NCBI GenBank assembly: GCA_943787745.1
Contig: CALSNJ010000003.1
Coordinates: forward strand, 1-64,000
Source: an uncultured Alphaproteobacteria bacterium
Lineage (GTDB): Bacteria; Pseudomonadota; Alphaproteobacteria; UBA6615
Length of the DNA: 64,000 nucleotides
Direction: 5' to 3'
A program made the translations under genes and the position numbers. How positions within the stretch are numbered: the first letter of the stretch is position 1; every line of letters begins with the position of its first letter. The notes below the pieces were generated by a model. The model worked only from the letters and a program-made list of their open reading frames with translations. It made no database searches and was not told the DNA's origin. This document shows, one piece after another, positions 8,506 through 19,016 of this stretch.

Positions 8506-9673
8506 ATGAAAAAGACACTTCTTGCCAGCACGGCCCTGGTTGGCGCTGCGCTTCTCGCAGCACCGGCATCAGCGGGTACGGTTGGCTCCAAAGACGCCAT
8601 GAGCGTCACTCTTGGCGGTGCCTTCTGGTTCTCCGTCGCTGTTTATGACGAAGACGTTTCCGCTGGCCGTGGCCGCGGTTATCGCTTCGGCGTCAACGAG
8701 TCCGAAGTCTACGTCAGTGCTTCGAACACCGCTGACAACGGCATCAAATACGGTGTTAACATCGAACTGAACGCTGGTGCGGCTGATGGTACGGCTGCTG
8801 ATGAAGCATATGCCTTCCTCGCAGCGACCAGTGGGGCCGTCTCGAACTGGGTGACCAGGACGACGCGACCAACCGTATGCGGTCGGCTCGCAGAACGCCC
8901 ATAAGGGCCTTGGCGGACCGTACGGCGGTCTCGGCAGCAACCTGACCCTCTTCGGCGGGTTCGGCGGTGAAGCCGCGGCGCACGCGCTGACTGGGACAAC
9001 AACACCACCAGCGATGCACCAAGGCGACCTACTTCTCGCCGCGTTTCGCTGGCTTCCAGCTCGGCGCCTCGCTGACACCGGATACGGGTCATAGTCTCGG
9101 GTACGGCGGTCTGGTCGACACCGACAATGACGGTGACTTCGAGAACGTGATCAGCTACGGCGTCAACTATGTCGGCAAGTTCGACGAAATCGGCGTTGGC
9201 CTTCCTTCGTACTGGTCAGACTGGCGACGACGAAGACGCACTTGGTAGCGGCAGCACAGTCGAAGACCTGAGCATCTGGGCGTTGGCGGCAAGGTTGACT
9301 TTGCTGGCTTCACGCTTGGTGCGCACTTACAACGACTTCGGTGAGACTGGTATCACCACGGCGAACGCAAACAATGGTGCCGATGCCGGTTCCACGTGGA
9401 GCGTTGGTCTTGGCTATCAGGCTGGTCCGTGGGGCGTTAGCGCATGGTACACCGACCACGAGAAGGACAACGCAACACCTCTCCGGCTGGTGCAACCCAG
9501 ACCGAGCTGACACGTCATCGGCTTCGGTGCTGGTTACACTGTTGCTCCGGGTTGGCTGCTGCGTGCGGACCTCGAGTTCATCTCGCACGACAACATCTCG
9601 GATGGCACGGGCGGGCACCACGACCGACAACGATGGTCGCGGCTTCATGCTCACCAACATGTTCATCTTCTAA
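8506..9673 (+). pseudogene. Outer-membrane porin, read as frameshifted
   Basis: A gram-negative porin of the Rhodospirillales type. It starts at the ATG at 8506 after a strong GGAGG and has a clear signal peptide (MKKTLLAS...APASA). Stitching frames recovers a continuous beta-barrel sequence: DQWGRLELGDQ near 8826, GLGSNLTLFGG near 8930, ISYGVNYVGKF near 9150, SWSVGLGYQ-like strands near 9400 and the terminal ...TNMFIF. This requires about ten frame changes between 8820 and 9613, mostly one-base losses. Porins tolerate loss, but leuS nearby is affected the same way, so sequence errors are the likelier cause. It is followed by a strong terminator. Confidence 0.8.
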
Positions 9674-9700
9674 GCTTCCTTTACAGCTTGAAGACGAAGC

Positions 9701-9732
9701 AGGGCGACAGTTTACTGTCGCCCTGTTTTTTT
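9701..9732 (+). terminator. Rho-independent terminator after the porin
   Basis: A perfect 10-bp stem AGGGCGACAG / CTGTCGCCCT with a TTTA loop (9701-9724) is followed by G and seven Ts. It lies 28 bases after the porin stop. Confidence 0.95.
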
Positions 9733-9811
9733 GTGCCCTGATACTCTGCTAATCATCTCTCTGGAACCTTTGCCGAGGTTCTTGTCTCGCCAACCAGCGC
9801 CGGATCGCAAA

Positions 9812-10342
9812 ATGATCGCCAGACTTACTTCCCGACACGCATTGCGGATTGTCGCCGCCCTCACGATGCTGAGCCTTGCTGCCTGTGAAGGCGTCTCGCG
9901 AGAGCGCGCCGATGCAGACGGGGCAGAGGACCGGATTCGCAAGGAAAGCGGAAAGCTCTTTGGTGACATCAACCTGCTCGGTGGGCAGAATGACGCCAAT
10001 GAGAACAACGGGATCGGCGTGAATGGTTTCCTGTGGCGCGCCTCACTCGACACGATTTCCTTCCTGCCGCTGACCTCGGCCGACCCGTTTGGGGGCGTCA
10101 TCATCACGGACTGGTACACGCCGCCGGAAAGCCCGGCTGAGCGCTTCAAGGTCACCGTCTATATTCTCGGCCGCGAATTGCGTGCCGACGGCGTACGGGT
10201 TTCCGTTTTCCGACAGAAGCGCGAAGCAACCGGTGCCGACTGGCTGGACGCGAGCACCGGCAAGAACACATCGACCAGTCTGGAGAACGCGATTTTGTCG
10301 CGGGCCCGTGAACTGCGTGTGTCAAGCGCAGACCGCCAGTAG
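9812..10342 (+). CDS. DUF3576 lipoprotein
   Basis: A 176-aa protein of the DUF3576 family, which commonly precedes leuS in Alphaproteobacteria. A lipoprotein signal ends in LSLAAC (residues ~17-22), so it is probably anchored in an envelope membrane. The conserved block GGVIITDWYTPPESPAERFK and the following DGVRVSVFRQ strand are typical. Function unknown; the genomic link to leuS-lptE suggests an envelope role. The ATG at 9812 is chosen because the lipobox then sits at the expected distance. The frame is intact although both neighbours carry indels. Confidence 0.85.
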   Translation: MIARLTSRHALRIVAALTMLSLAACEGVSRERADADGAEDRIRKESGKLFGDINLLGGQNDANENNGIGVNGFLWRASLDTISFLPLTSADPFGGVIITDWYTPPESPAERFKVTVYILGRELRADGVRVSVFRQKREATGADWLDASTGKNTSTSLENAILSRARELRVSSADRQ

Positions 10343-10437
10343 ACCGCAAAGCGCACACATCCTGTCGTGCACACACGATTGATTTTGACCCGACCGGCAG
10401 TATCGACAGACTGTCGGCGCTGAGAGAGTAGCCGCCG

Positions 10438-13003
10438 ATGGCGCAACGTTACAATTTCCGAGAAGCCGAACAGAAGTGGCAAGCCGTCTGGGACGATGAC
10501 GGGACGTTTTCTGTAGAGGTCGATCACGAGAAACCCAAATACTACGTATTGGAGATGTTTCCCTATCCGTCAGGGCGCATCCATATGGGGCACTTGCGCT
10601 GCTACACGCTGGGCGATGTGGTCGCGCGCTACAAGCGCAGCCAGGGTTTCAATGTCATGCATCCGATGGGGTGGGATGCCTTTGGGCTACCGGCGGAAAA
10701 CGCCGCCATGGAAAAGAACGTCCACCCGGCAAACTGGACCTATCAAAACATTGCGACCATGCGCGACCAGCTCCGCGCCATGGGTCTGTCGATTGACTGG
10801 TCCCGTGAGTTTGCGACATGCGACCCGGACTACTACCAGCACGAACAGGCCCTGTTCATAGATTTTCTTGAAAAGAATCTCGTGTACCGACAGGACGGCT
10901 GGGTGAACTGGGATCCTGTCGATCATACGGTTCTCGCCAACGAACAGGTGATCGATGGCAAGGGTTGGCGTTCGGGAGCTCCAATCGAACGGCGGCGTCT
11001 GGCCCAATGGTTTTGCAGGATCACGGATTACAGTGACGAACTTCTCGAAGCGCTTGGGACGCTGGATCGTTGGCCGCCCAAAGTCCGTGCCATGCAGGAA
11101 AACTGGATCGGCCGCTCAGAAGGTGCCTATATAAACTTTGCCTTCACGGATGATCGGCGGATTCCCTGCGTGTCTACACGACAAGACCCGACACGATTTT
11201 CGGGGCAAGTTTTTGCGCCATCGCTGCTGATCACCCTCTCGCCGAAGACCTTGCAAGCCAGAAGCCGGAAGCCGCCGCATTCATCGAAGAATGCCGGCAA
11301 TTGGGCACCAGTGAAGAGGCGATCCAAACCGCAGACAAGCGCGGCTACGATACCGGCCTTCGCGTGAAACACCCCTTCATCGCGGACAAGGAACTCCCGG
11401 TCTACATCGCGAACTTCGTCCTGATGGGATATGGCACCGGAGCAATATTCGGATGCCCAGCCCATGACCAGCGCGACCTTGATTTCGCCCATGCCTATGA
11501 TCTGCCGGTCTTGCCCGTCGTGGTTCCGGAGGACGAAGACGCGTCTGGCTTTGACGTCGGGACTGAGGCCTATACGGGCCCGGGTGCCTTGGCAAATTCC
11601 AGTTTTCTCGACGGTCTGGAAGTCGATGCTGCAAAGCGCGAGATCATCGGACGTCTGGAAGAAATGGATCAGGGCGAAGGTGCGGTCAATTATCGCCTGC
11701 GGGACTGGCTTGTTTCACGACAACGCTATTGGGGCTGCCCAATTCCCGTGATCCATTGTGATACCTGTGGACCTGTCCCGGTGCGAAAAGATGACCTGCC
11801 GGTCATATTGCCCGAAGACATAGATTTTGAATCCGCCGGGAACCCGCTCGATCGTCACCCCACCTGGAAACACGTCGAATGTCCGTCCTGTGGTGCGCCA
11901 GCGGTTACGGGACACCGACACCTTCGACACCTTCATGGATTCGTCCTGGTACTTCGCGCGTTTCTGTTCACCCGGCGCGACGACGCCGGTTGGCTCTGCA
12001 GAGGTCGATTACTGGCTGCCTGTTGACCAGTATATCGGCGGCATCGAGCACGCCATTTTGCATTTGCTCTATTCTCGATTCTTCATGCGTGCCATGCGTG
12101 ACACCGGTCATCTTGATCTGGCCGAACCTTTCGCCGGACTGTTCACCCAGGGCATGGTCAATCATGCGACCTATCGTGACGACTCCGGCGAATGGCTCGA
12201 ACCACAAAGCGTTGAAGAGGATGGCAACGGCGCATCGTGCGTCGGGACAATGGCGCGCCGGTCACCGTTGGGCGCATCGAGAAGATGTCCAAGTCAAAGA
12301 AGAACACCATAGATCCGACCGATGTGATCCGGGATTACGGTGCCGACACAGCGCGCTGGTTCATATTGTCAGACAGTCCGCCCGACCGTGATATGGAATG
12401 GACCGATGCGGGCGTCCAGGGTGCCTTCCGATTTGTAAATCGGATTGCGCGCTGGTTATGGAAAACAGCGACGCCCTGGCTCCGGCTGGAAATACAGACT
12501 TCAGTGATGATGCGCCGTCACTCGAATTGCGCCGAGAGGTCCATCGCGCGATCGCCGAAGTCACATCAGATCTGGAGCGCTTTCATTACAATCGCGCCGT
12601 TGCCCATATTTATGAGCTGACCAATGCTGTTTCGGCGGCCATCAAATCCGCCGCGGCGGATCCGGCGAGCATGCGTGAAGCACTCGAAACACTCATCCGT
12701 CTGGTCGCACCGATGATGCCGCACCTGGCGGAAGAAATGTGGCACACGCTGGGTCATGCCACCCAACTTTGTGATGTCAGTTGGCCGGTGGCCGACCAGT
12801 CATTGCTCGTTGCTGATAGCGTGACCTATGCGATACAGGTCAACGGCAAACTTCGCGGAACCGTAGACCTGCCAGCAGGAATTGACAGGGAGGCCGCAGA
12901 AGCCGCAGCAAAATCGGTTCCCAATGTGGCAGACTCCATTGGTGAAAAAGATATCCGGAAGGTCATCGTCGTGCCTGAAAAACTGGTGAACTTTGTTGTC
13001 TAG
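10438..13003 (+). pseudogene. leuS: Leucyl-tRNA synthetase, frameshifted as read
   Basis: Charges tRNA-Leu with leucine. The catalytic signatures are present: HIGH-type HMGH ([15 protein letters not shown]) near 10580 and KMSKS (EKMSKSKKN) near 12280; the CP1 editing region and the C-terminal domain also read through. Four indels break the frame: one base lost near 11160, one gained near 11910, one lost near 12218 and one lost near 12455. Correcting them gives about 855 residues, normal for the family. An essential single-copy gene is unlikely to be dead, so these are probably sequence errors. It is followed by lptE and holA, the usual order. Confidence 0.9.
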
Positions 13004-13526
13004 GCTCCTCGGTCCACTCGCGATCGCAAGCTGCCTTTTGCTTGCCGCATGCGGCTTTGAACCACTTTACGGCGAGCGCGAGCAGGCGATCCCAACAGAA
13101 AGCCTTCTCAGTCGGGTCGAAGTCCCCCCCATCAAGGACCGCACCGGGCAACTCGTCCGTATCGAGCTCACCAACAGGATGACCCCGACACGGCCAGCGC
13201 CGCCATCGGCATTTACCCTGATCGTGAAACTCAATGAGTCCAAAGCCAGCCTGGCGGTGGAGAAGGACTCGAGTGCGACACGCGCGAATCTTACGATCGC
13301 TGCGAGTTTCATACTGAAACAGAATAGTGATGGTCTGGAACTGATGACGGGTTCGGTTAGGTCCGTGAACAGCTACGATATCCTGCTCTCGGATTTTGCG
13401 ACCCTTGCAGCCGAAAGCGATGCACGCAGGCGCGGTGCCAAAGATGTCGCTGATGGAATCGTCGATCGGCTGGCGATTTTTCTGTCTCGCAACCAGCAAC
13501 GGCTCTCTGGCGGACCGGCGCGGTGA
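12993..13526 (+). CDS. lptE: LPS-assembly lipoprotein LptE
   Basis: The outer-membrane lipoprotein that plugs LptD during lipopolysaccharide insertion. 177 aa with a signal sequence and lipobox LLLAAC followed by GFEPLYG, the conserved LptE beginning. The start is a TTG at 12993 (a second TTG follows at 12996), overlapping the end of leuS. No in-frame ATG or GTG fits, and the signal peptide needs this start. It overlaps holA by four bases (GTGA), indicating translational coupling. Confidence 0.85.
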   Translation: MLSRLLGPLAIASCLLLAACGFEPLYGEREQAIPTESLLSRVEVPPIKDRTGQLVRIELTNRMTPTRPAPPSAFTLIVKLNESKASLAVEKDSSATRANLTIAASFILKQNSDGLELMTGSVRSVNSYDILLSDFATLAAESDARRRGAKDVADGIVDRLAIFLSRNQQRLSGGPAR

Positions 13527-14560
13527 AGATCTCCGCCGGTCGCGTGGATGGTTTCATTGCGCAGCCGGACCCGGCCGTCCGGGCGATTCTGATTTATGGA
13601 CCAGATACAGGATTGGCACGGGAGCGCTCTCTGGCCCTGTCCCACCAGGTTGTAGACGATCTGAGTGACCCCTTTCGAGTCGCTGAGCTTTCCGGGGCAA
13701 TGGTTAGTGATACACCTGCCCGACTTGCCGATGAATTGCTCGCAATGTCATTTGGCGGCGGGAAACGTCTGGTGGTCGTGCGAGATGCAGCTGACGGGCT
13801 CTCAGCACCATTGAAATCAGCGCTCGAATCTGCCGAAGACGCAGATGCAAATGCCATCGTTGTTATCGAGGCCGGAAACCTGACGGGCCGGTCCAGTCTG
13901 CGCAAACTATGCGAAGGACGAGACGATTGCGCCGCGCTGCCGTGTTATCCCGACGACGAGGAAGGGCGTGCGCGACTGGCCCGGGGGATATTGCAAAGCG
14001 CGGATATTCGTATCACACCCGATGCACTCAGAACGCTGGCGGGTATTCTGGGAGAAGACCGACAAAGCAATCGAAGCGAAATTGAAAAACTTGTTTTGTA
14101 TGTTGGCCCCGGCGCAGAAGTCAGCGAGGAAGATGTACTCTCGAGTATTGGTGATTCAGGCACGACGTCGCTCGACGAAACGATATTTGCGGCCGCAGAC
14201 GGAAACATTGCCGAACTTGATCGTTCGATTGAGCGGTTCTGGTCCGATGGTGGAGCGCCTGTCAGCCTGATGCGCGCGGCGCAACGGCATTTCCAGCGAC
14301 TGCATCGTGTAGCGGGAGCGATTGCTGCGGGAGAAAACTACGACACTGCGGCCAGACGGTTACGACCACCGGTGTTCTGGAAAGTTGCAGGTCGCTTCCA
14401 AAATCAGAGCCGCGCCTGGACCATAAGGTCACTGGAACAAGCGATTGTCCGGCTCACCGAAGCCGAGCTTGCGCTCAAAACAACCGGCACGCCAGGCCAG
14501 GCCGCCTGTGGGCGAACGCTTCTTGCGATTGCCAGTATGCGGCGGGCACAAAGACCGTAA
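13523..14560 (+). CDS. holA: DNA polymerase III delta subunit
   Basis: A 345-aa clamp-loader subunit that opens the beta clamp at the replication fork. The N-terminal AAA-like module shows the family pattern GPDTGLARERSLAL (about residues 27-40), with a C-terminal helical collar domain ending KTTGTPGQAACGRTLLAIA. GTG start at 13523, inside the lptE stop. The leuS-lptE-holA order is typical for the class. It converges on parB, with two bases between the stops. Confidence 0.9.
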   Translation: MKISAGRVDGFIAQPDPAVRAILIYGPDTGLARERSLALSHQVVDDLSDPFRVAELSGAMVSDTPARLADELLAMSFGGGKRLVVVRDAADGLSAPLKSALESAEDADANAIVVIEAGNLTGRSSLRKLCEGRDDCAALPCYPDDEEGRARLARGILQSADIRITPDALRTLAGILGEDRQSNRSEIEKLVLYVGPGAEVSEEDVLSSIGDSGTTSLDETIFAAADGNIAELDRSIERFWSDGGAPVSLMRAAQRHFQRLHRVAGAIAAGENYDTAARRLRPPVFWKVAGRFQNQSRAWTIRSLEQAIVRLTEAELALKTTGTPGQAACGRTLLAIASMRRAQRP

Positions 14561-14562
14561 GT

Positions 14563-15516
14563 CTATGTATTAAAAGGAAAAGATTTCTTTTTGGGGCCTT
14601 CATTCTCGCCCGCTGAATCAGTCCCGCTGGCCTTTGTCTGCTGGTTCAGGCGGCGCAGGACATCATCAAGTTGATCCAAATTCTTGAATTCGATGGAGAG
14701 CGTCCCCCGACCGGCAGCTTCATCACCCTTCAGATTTATCGCGACCTTGAGTCCTATCGCGTCCGACACATCGCGTTCGAGAGCGATTGTGTCTGCACTT
14801 TTGGCAGATGCCTTTCGAGAGGATCCGGACTTCTTTGGTGCAGATGACACACGGTTTTCGATATCGCGAACAGTCATCCCATCCTTGGCGATTTCACGCG
14901 CCAGGATTAAGGCATCTTCCCGACCAACCAGTGCTCGTGCGTGTCCTGCGGTCAGTTGTCCCTTGTCTACCATTTCACGAACTTCAGCCGGCAAGGTCAG
15001 CAAGCGCAGAGTATTGGCCACATGGCTTCTGCTTTTGCCGACGACTTTAGCGAGCGCATCCTGCGTATGCGTAAATTCGTCAATCAGCCGTTGATAGGCC
15101 TCGGCCTCTTCGATGGCCGATAGATCGGAACGCTGGATATTCTCGATCAGGGCTATTTCGAGAGCTTCCTGATCCGTGAGCTCGCGCACCACAACAGGCA
15201 CATTGTGGAGTTGTGCGCGCTGCGCCGCACGCCAGCGGCGTTCACCGGCAATAATCTCGTACAGGTCGGCTTGCACCGGATCGCGACGGACGAGAATGGG
15301 CTGCAGGATTCCCTTGGAACGAACGGATTCTACCAGCGCATTTAGTTCTTCGTCGTCAAAATTGGTTCGTGGCTGGAACTGTCCGGGGCGGAGCTGTTCG
15401 ATGGGAAGCTCACGTGGTGATTTGGTGCGATCGAGATCCTGATAGTCCTCTTCATCATCACCCAGCAATGCCGAAAGACCGCGGCCCAGACGGCGTCTTG
15501 AGGTCGTATCATTCAT
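14563..15516 (-). CDS. parB: Chromosome partitioning protein ParB
   Basis: A 317-aa CTP-dependent DNA clamp that loads at parS and spreads along origin-proximal DNA. The CTP-binding box GERRW is at residues 91-95 and ENIQR at 125-129. The helix-turn-helix that reads parS is around 150-172 (GKSRSHVANTLRLL), and a C-terminal dimerisation domain follows a Ser/Lys-rich linker. The N-terminal RRLGRGLSALL is the conserved ParA-contacting peptide. Its start overlaps the parA stop by four bases. Two perfect parS sites lie 1.4 and 3.5 kb upstream. Confidence 0.97.
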   Translation of the reverse strand: MNDTTSRRRLGRGLSALLGDDEEDYQDLDRTKSPRELPIEQLRPGQFQPRTNFDDEELNALVESVRSKGILQPILVRRDPVQADLYEIIAGERRWRAAQRAQLHNVPVVVRELTDQEALEIALIENIQRSDLSAIEEAEAYQRLIDEFTHTQDALAKVVGKSRSHVANTLRLLTLPAEVREMVDKGQLTAGHARALVGREDALILAREIAKDGMTVRDIENRVSSAPKKSGSSRKASAKSADTIALERDVSDAIGLKVAINLKGDEAAGRGTLSIEFKNLDQLDDVLRRLNQQTKASGTDSAGENEGPKKKSFPFNT

Positions 15517-16385
15517 TCCGCTGCCTCCCCGATCGGACCTGCACCTTCCCGGCGCAACATTTCAGCTGCAAGCCGCGCGTAAGCCTGAGAACCTGCGCAA
15601 GCCAGATCGTATACAAGCGCCGGGACACCATAAGACGGTGCTTCAGACAAGCGAACATTGCGAGGAATGACCGTACGATAAACCCGATCTCCGAAATATT
15701 CCCGAACTTCGGCTTCAACAGAACGGCAGAGATTGTTGCGCCCGTCATGCATGGTCAAAACGATGCCCTGAATATCAAGGTCCTCGTTGTAGGCCCGGCG
15801 GATACGTTCGATTGATTTCATCAACCGGGTCATGCCTTCCAGGGCAAAATACTCACACTGCAATGGAACAAGAACCGAATCTGCGGCAACCAGCGCGTTG
15901 ATGGTCAGCAACCCAAGGGCTGGCGGGCAATCCGTGAGGATATAGTCATACTTGCCGAGAACCGGCGCCAACGCGTTGTTAAGGCGTGCTTCGCGATGAT
16001 CGATATCAATCAACTCGATTTCTGCACCCGCCAGATCTGCCGATGCCGGCACGACATCCAGCCCCGGGATATCCGAAGCGCAAATAACCTTGGTGAGGTC
16101 CACACCCCCGATCAGGACATCATAAACGTCCATCTCATATTCTGAAACGCCAAGACCTGTCGACGCGTTACCCTGTGGATCCAGATCCACAACCAGAACC
16201 TTCTGACCGCAGGCCGCGAGGCCCGTTGCGAGGTTGATCGCCGTTGTGGTCTTGCCGACCCCACCTTTTTGGTTGGCGATCGCGATGATCCGGGTGCCGT
16301 GATGAATGGGCATCGCGGGTTTGATAAGGGGTTCATCGACCGGGTAGCTGGTCGGTACAATCTTGGGGGGGGTTTCATAGGACAC
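15513..16385 (-). CDS. parA: Chromosome partitioning ATPase ParA
   Basis: A 290-aa deviant-Walker ATPase that drives segregation of the ParB-parS complex. The deviant Walker A motif NQKGGVGKTTTAINL is near residues 38-52, with the Walker A' aspartate region DLDPQGNASTGLG and DCPPALGLLT downstream. The GTG at 16385 is taken as the start, with AAGGA ten bases upstream; it overlaps rsmG by 11 bases. A later ATG at 16313 would leave a shorter but still functional-looking protein. Part of the rsmG-parA-parB operon. Confidence 0.96.
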   Translation of the reverse strand: MSYETPPKIVPTSYPVDEPLIKPAMPIHHGTRIIAIANQKGGVGKTTTAINLATGLAACGQKVLVVDLDPQGNASTGLGVSEYEMDVYDVLIGGVDLTKVICASDIPGLDVVPASADLAGAEIELIDIDHREARLNNALAPVLGKYDYILTDCPPALGLLTINALVAADSVLVPLQCEYFALEGMTRLMKSIERIRRAYNEDLDIQGIVLTMHDGRNNLCRSVEAEVREYFGDRVYRTVIPRNVRLSEAPSYGVPALVYDLACAGSQAYARLAAEMLRREGAGPIGEAAE

Positions 16386-17001
16386 GATCAGGGTTCCTTA
16401 TTTCCAGAATCACGCCGCGTGGATCCGCCACACTCGGATGTTTTTTCAAATCCATCGTCCAGGCCGCAGAAGCCTCTTCAAGCTCCTGCTCGACCCGTTC
16501 ACCTTTGAGGAAGATGCAGTACCCATCCCGACCCAGCAGTGGCCGGGCGAGCTCCAGGAGCCGGGAAACAGGGGCCAGCGCGCGTGCAATGATCAAACCG
16601 AAACCATTCTCCACGCTCATGGCCTCGACCCGCCCGTCATGGATCTCCGCGGGTGCATCCGTCACACGACGCACTTCACGCAGGAACGCACATTTCCGGG
16701 TATCAGATTCAACCAGCACAAAAGGCGCATCCTGAGCAATCGACAGGACCATGCCCGGAAACCCCGCACCGCTTCCCATATCCAAGGTGGGCACGGTGGG
16801 ATCAATCCAGGGCTGCAGTTGAAGAGAATCCAAAAAATGCCGGCGCCACACATCCGCAAGGGTCGTGCGAGAGACGAGATTAATTTTCTGCTGCCACTGC
16901 TGAAGTAGGTCTTCGTAGGCCTCAAATCGCGCCAGTGTTTCACGTGAAACATTCGCGGTCCGACCAAACTCTTCAGCCGACATTGTCGCCGTATTGACCA
17001 T
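16375..17001 (-). CDS. rsmG: 16S rRNA m7G527 methyltransferase RsmG (GidB)
   Basis: Methylates N7 of G527 in 16S rRNA using SAM. The SAM-binding motif is DMGSGAGFPGM, followed by LVESDTRKCAFLREV. The start is the ATG at 17001, with AGGGT just upstream; a GTG at 17007 is also in frame. Near the N-terminus the residues NVSRETL are encoded by a perfect parS site, so this stretch is constrained by DNA function as well as protein function. It lies between mnmG and parA, as in many bacteria. Confidence 0.95.
   Translation of the reverse strand: MVNTATMSAEEFGRTANVSRETLARFEAYEDLLQQWQQKINLVSRTTLADVWRRHFLDSLQLQPWIDPTVPTLDMGSGAGFPGMVLSIAQDAPFVLVESDTRKCAFLREVRRVTDAPAEIHDGRVEAMSVENGFGLIIARALAPVSRLLELARPLLGRDGYCIFLKGERVEQELEEASAAWTMDLKKHPSVADPRGVILEIRNPDRVL
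16936..16951. other. parS centromere site 1
   Basis: Perfect copy of the bacterial parS consensus, TGTTTCACGTGAAACA, inside the 5' part of rsmG. It is a fully palindromic 16-mer, expected to be bound by ParB encoded 1.4 kb away. Confidence 0.97.
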
Positions 17002-17053
17002 ACACACCCTATAACAGGCTATGGTCTGACAGCCAACTACAATATGTTGTGGA

Positions 17054-18940
17054 TTAAGCCGCGCTCACGTCGGTATCGGCACTGCGGCGCACATGCCGCA
17101 AAAGGATGACCAGAGCCGCCGGCGTCATACCGGGAATCCGCCCCGCCTGGCCCAGAGTCTCTGGCTTCAAACGCTGTAGCTTCTGAACTGCTTCGTTTGA
17201 AAGGCCCGGAATACCGCGATATTCGAGATCTTCGGGTAGCTTCAGATTTTCATCTCGACGATAAGCTTCAACATCCGCACTCTGGCGCGCGAGATAATGG
17301 GCATACTTGGCTTCGACCTCGAGCGTGCCCCGGATACGCGGTTCAATATCCGAAAGCTGGGGCCATACCCCTATCAGCGTATCAAACGTCACATCAGGGA
17401 ACGTCAAAAGCTCAAAGGCAGAACGGCGCACACCGTCCTGATTGATCTTTATCCCCCGCTCCGCCAGGGCATTGGGTGTCTCGTTGATCTGTTCAAGACG
17501 CGCGCGCCCGGAAGCCTGCGCTTCAGCCTTAACCCGGAACAGATCCGCTCGTTGCGATCCCACACAACCCAGTCGAACGCCCTCCAGTGTCAGGCGCTGA
17601 TCAGCGTTATCTGCGCGCAACAACAAACGGTACTCCGCCCGAGACGTGAACATCCGATAGGGTTCATCAGCACCCCGGGTTACCAGATCATCAATCATGA
17701 CACCGATATATGACGTGGCCCGGTCCGGTTCAAAGCGAAGCTCACCGCCGGAAGCCTGATGCGCGGCATTGATACCCGCCACAAGGCCCTGACCCGCAGC
17801 CTCTTCATATCCGGTCGTTCCATTGATCTGCCCGGCCAGGAAAAGTCCGGAAATCCGCCGTGTTTCAAGGGTTCGACGAAGTTCACGGGGATCCACGAAA
17901 TCATACTCTATCGCGTAACCCGGCTGGATCATGCGGGCATCTTCGAGGCCGGGTATTTCCTTGAGAATTCCGAGCTGTACATCTTCGGGCAGAGACGTTG
18001 AAATCCCGTTGGGATAAACAGTGTCATCATCAAGACCTTCGGGCTCCAGGAAAATCTGGTGCCGGGATTTCTCCGCAAACCGAACGACTTTGTCCTCAAT
18101 CGATGGGCAATAGCGGGGTCCACCACTTTCGATCTGACCCGAATAAATCGGCGCACGTCCGAGGTTAGCGCGGATCAGGTCATGAACGGCCTGGTTGGTG
18201 TGCGTGATATGGCAATCAATCTGCGGCGTCGTAATCCGGTCCGTCATATAAGAGAACGGGATCGGCGGATCATCGGCTGGCTGGCTTTCGAGCTGTCCCC
18301 ACGCAATAGTTCGACCATCAAGACGCGGTGGTGTTCCGGTCTTGAGGCGCCCCAACGCGAACCCGGTCCGCATCAAAGTGTCCGAAAGGCCGAGAGCCGG
18401 TGCCTCTCCCATACGTCCGGCGGCCACTTGTTTCTCTCCGATATGAATGACACCGCGCAGAAATGTACCGGTTGTCAGAACAACTGTGGCGGCCTTGACC
18501 TCTTGGCCATCCGCAAGCGTCACCCCGCTTACGACGTTGTTATCGGACAGAATCAGATCTTCAACAGCACCCTCCAAAATGGAGACGCCCGGTTGGTTGG
18601 CCAGAATGTCCTGAACCGCTTCCCGGTAAAGTTTCCGATCTGCCTGCGCCCGTGGGCCCCAGACAGCGGGACCCTTGCTCTTGTTGAGCATGCGAAATTG
18701 AATTCCGCCACGATCAATCGCCCGCCCCATAACGCCATCCAGCGCATCAATCTCACGTACGAGATGTCCTTTGCCCAGACCACCAATTGCAGGATTACAG
18801 GACATTTCCCCGATGGTGTTGGCTTTGTGCGTGATCAGCAATGTGCGGGCGCCCACGCGTGCGGACGCGGACGCGGCCTCACAGCCAGCGTGACCACCGC
18901 CGATGACAATCACATCATATGTCTGTTCTGAATTTACCAT
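17054..18940 (-). CDS. mnmG: tRNA uridine-5-carboxymethylaminomethyl(34) enzyme MnmG (GidA)
   Basis: A 628-aa FAD-dependent enzyme that works with MnmE to make (c)mnm5U34 in tRNA anticodons. The FAD-binding motif [12 protein letters not shown] is at residues ~12-23. The GidA signatures [23 protein letters not shown] and [11 protein letters not shown] are present, and the C-terminal helical domain reads [14 protein letters not shown]. Full length with the standard start. It precedes rsmG on the same strand, and a parS site lies just upstream of its start, in the mnmE-mnmG gap. Confidence 0.97.
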   Translation of the reverse strand: MVNSEQTYDVIVIGGGHAGCEAASASARVGARTLLITHKANTIGEMSCNPAIGGLGKGHLVREIDALDGVMGRAIDRGGIQFRMLNKSKGPAVWGPRAQADRKLYREAVQDILANQPGVSILEGAVEDLILSDNNVVSGVTLADGQEVKAATVVLTTGTFLRGVIHIGEKQVAAGRMGEAPALGLSDTLMRTGFALGRLKTGTPPRLDGRTIAWGQLESQPADDPPIPFSYMTDRITTPQIDCHITHTNQAVHDLIRANLGRAPIYSGQIESGGPRYCPSIEDKVVRFAEKSRHQIFLEPEGLDDDTVYPNGISTSLPEDVQLGILKEIPGLEDARMIQPGYAIEYDFVDPRELRRTLETRRISGLFLAGQINGTTGYEEAAGQGLVAGINAAHQASGGELRFEPDRATSYIGVMIDDLVTRGADEPYRMFTSRAEYRLLLRADNADQRLTLEGVRLGCVGSQRADLFRVKAEAQASGRARLEQINETPNALAERGIKINQDGVRRSAFELLTFPDVTFDTLIGVWPQLSDIEPRIRGTLEVEAKYAHYLARQSADVEAYRRDENLKLPEDLEYRGIPGLSNEAVQKLQRLKPETLGQAGRIPGMTPAALVILLRHVRRSADTDVSAA

Positions 18941-18996
18941 TGCGCGCGGTATGTAGGCCCTCTCTGGTGCCCTGTCAAAGCGGAACTCATGGATGA

Positions 18997-19012
18997 TGTT
19001 TCACGTGAAACA
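18997..19012. other. parS centromere site 2
   Basis: A second perfect TGTTTCACGTGAAACA, intergenic between mnmE (stop at 19017) and mnmG (start at 18940), about 2.06 kb from site 1. Being outside coding sequence, it is free of codon constraint. Confidence 0.97.
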
Positions 19013-19016
19013 CAGG

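Noticed and set aside
11712-11727. parS-like TGTTTCACG in leuS
   Set aside because: The second half reads ACAACG instead of TGAAACA, so it is not a palindrome.
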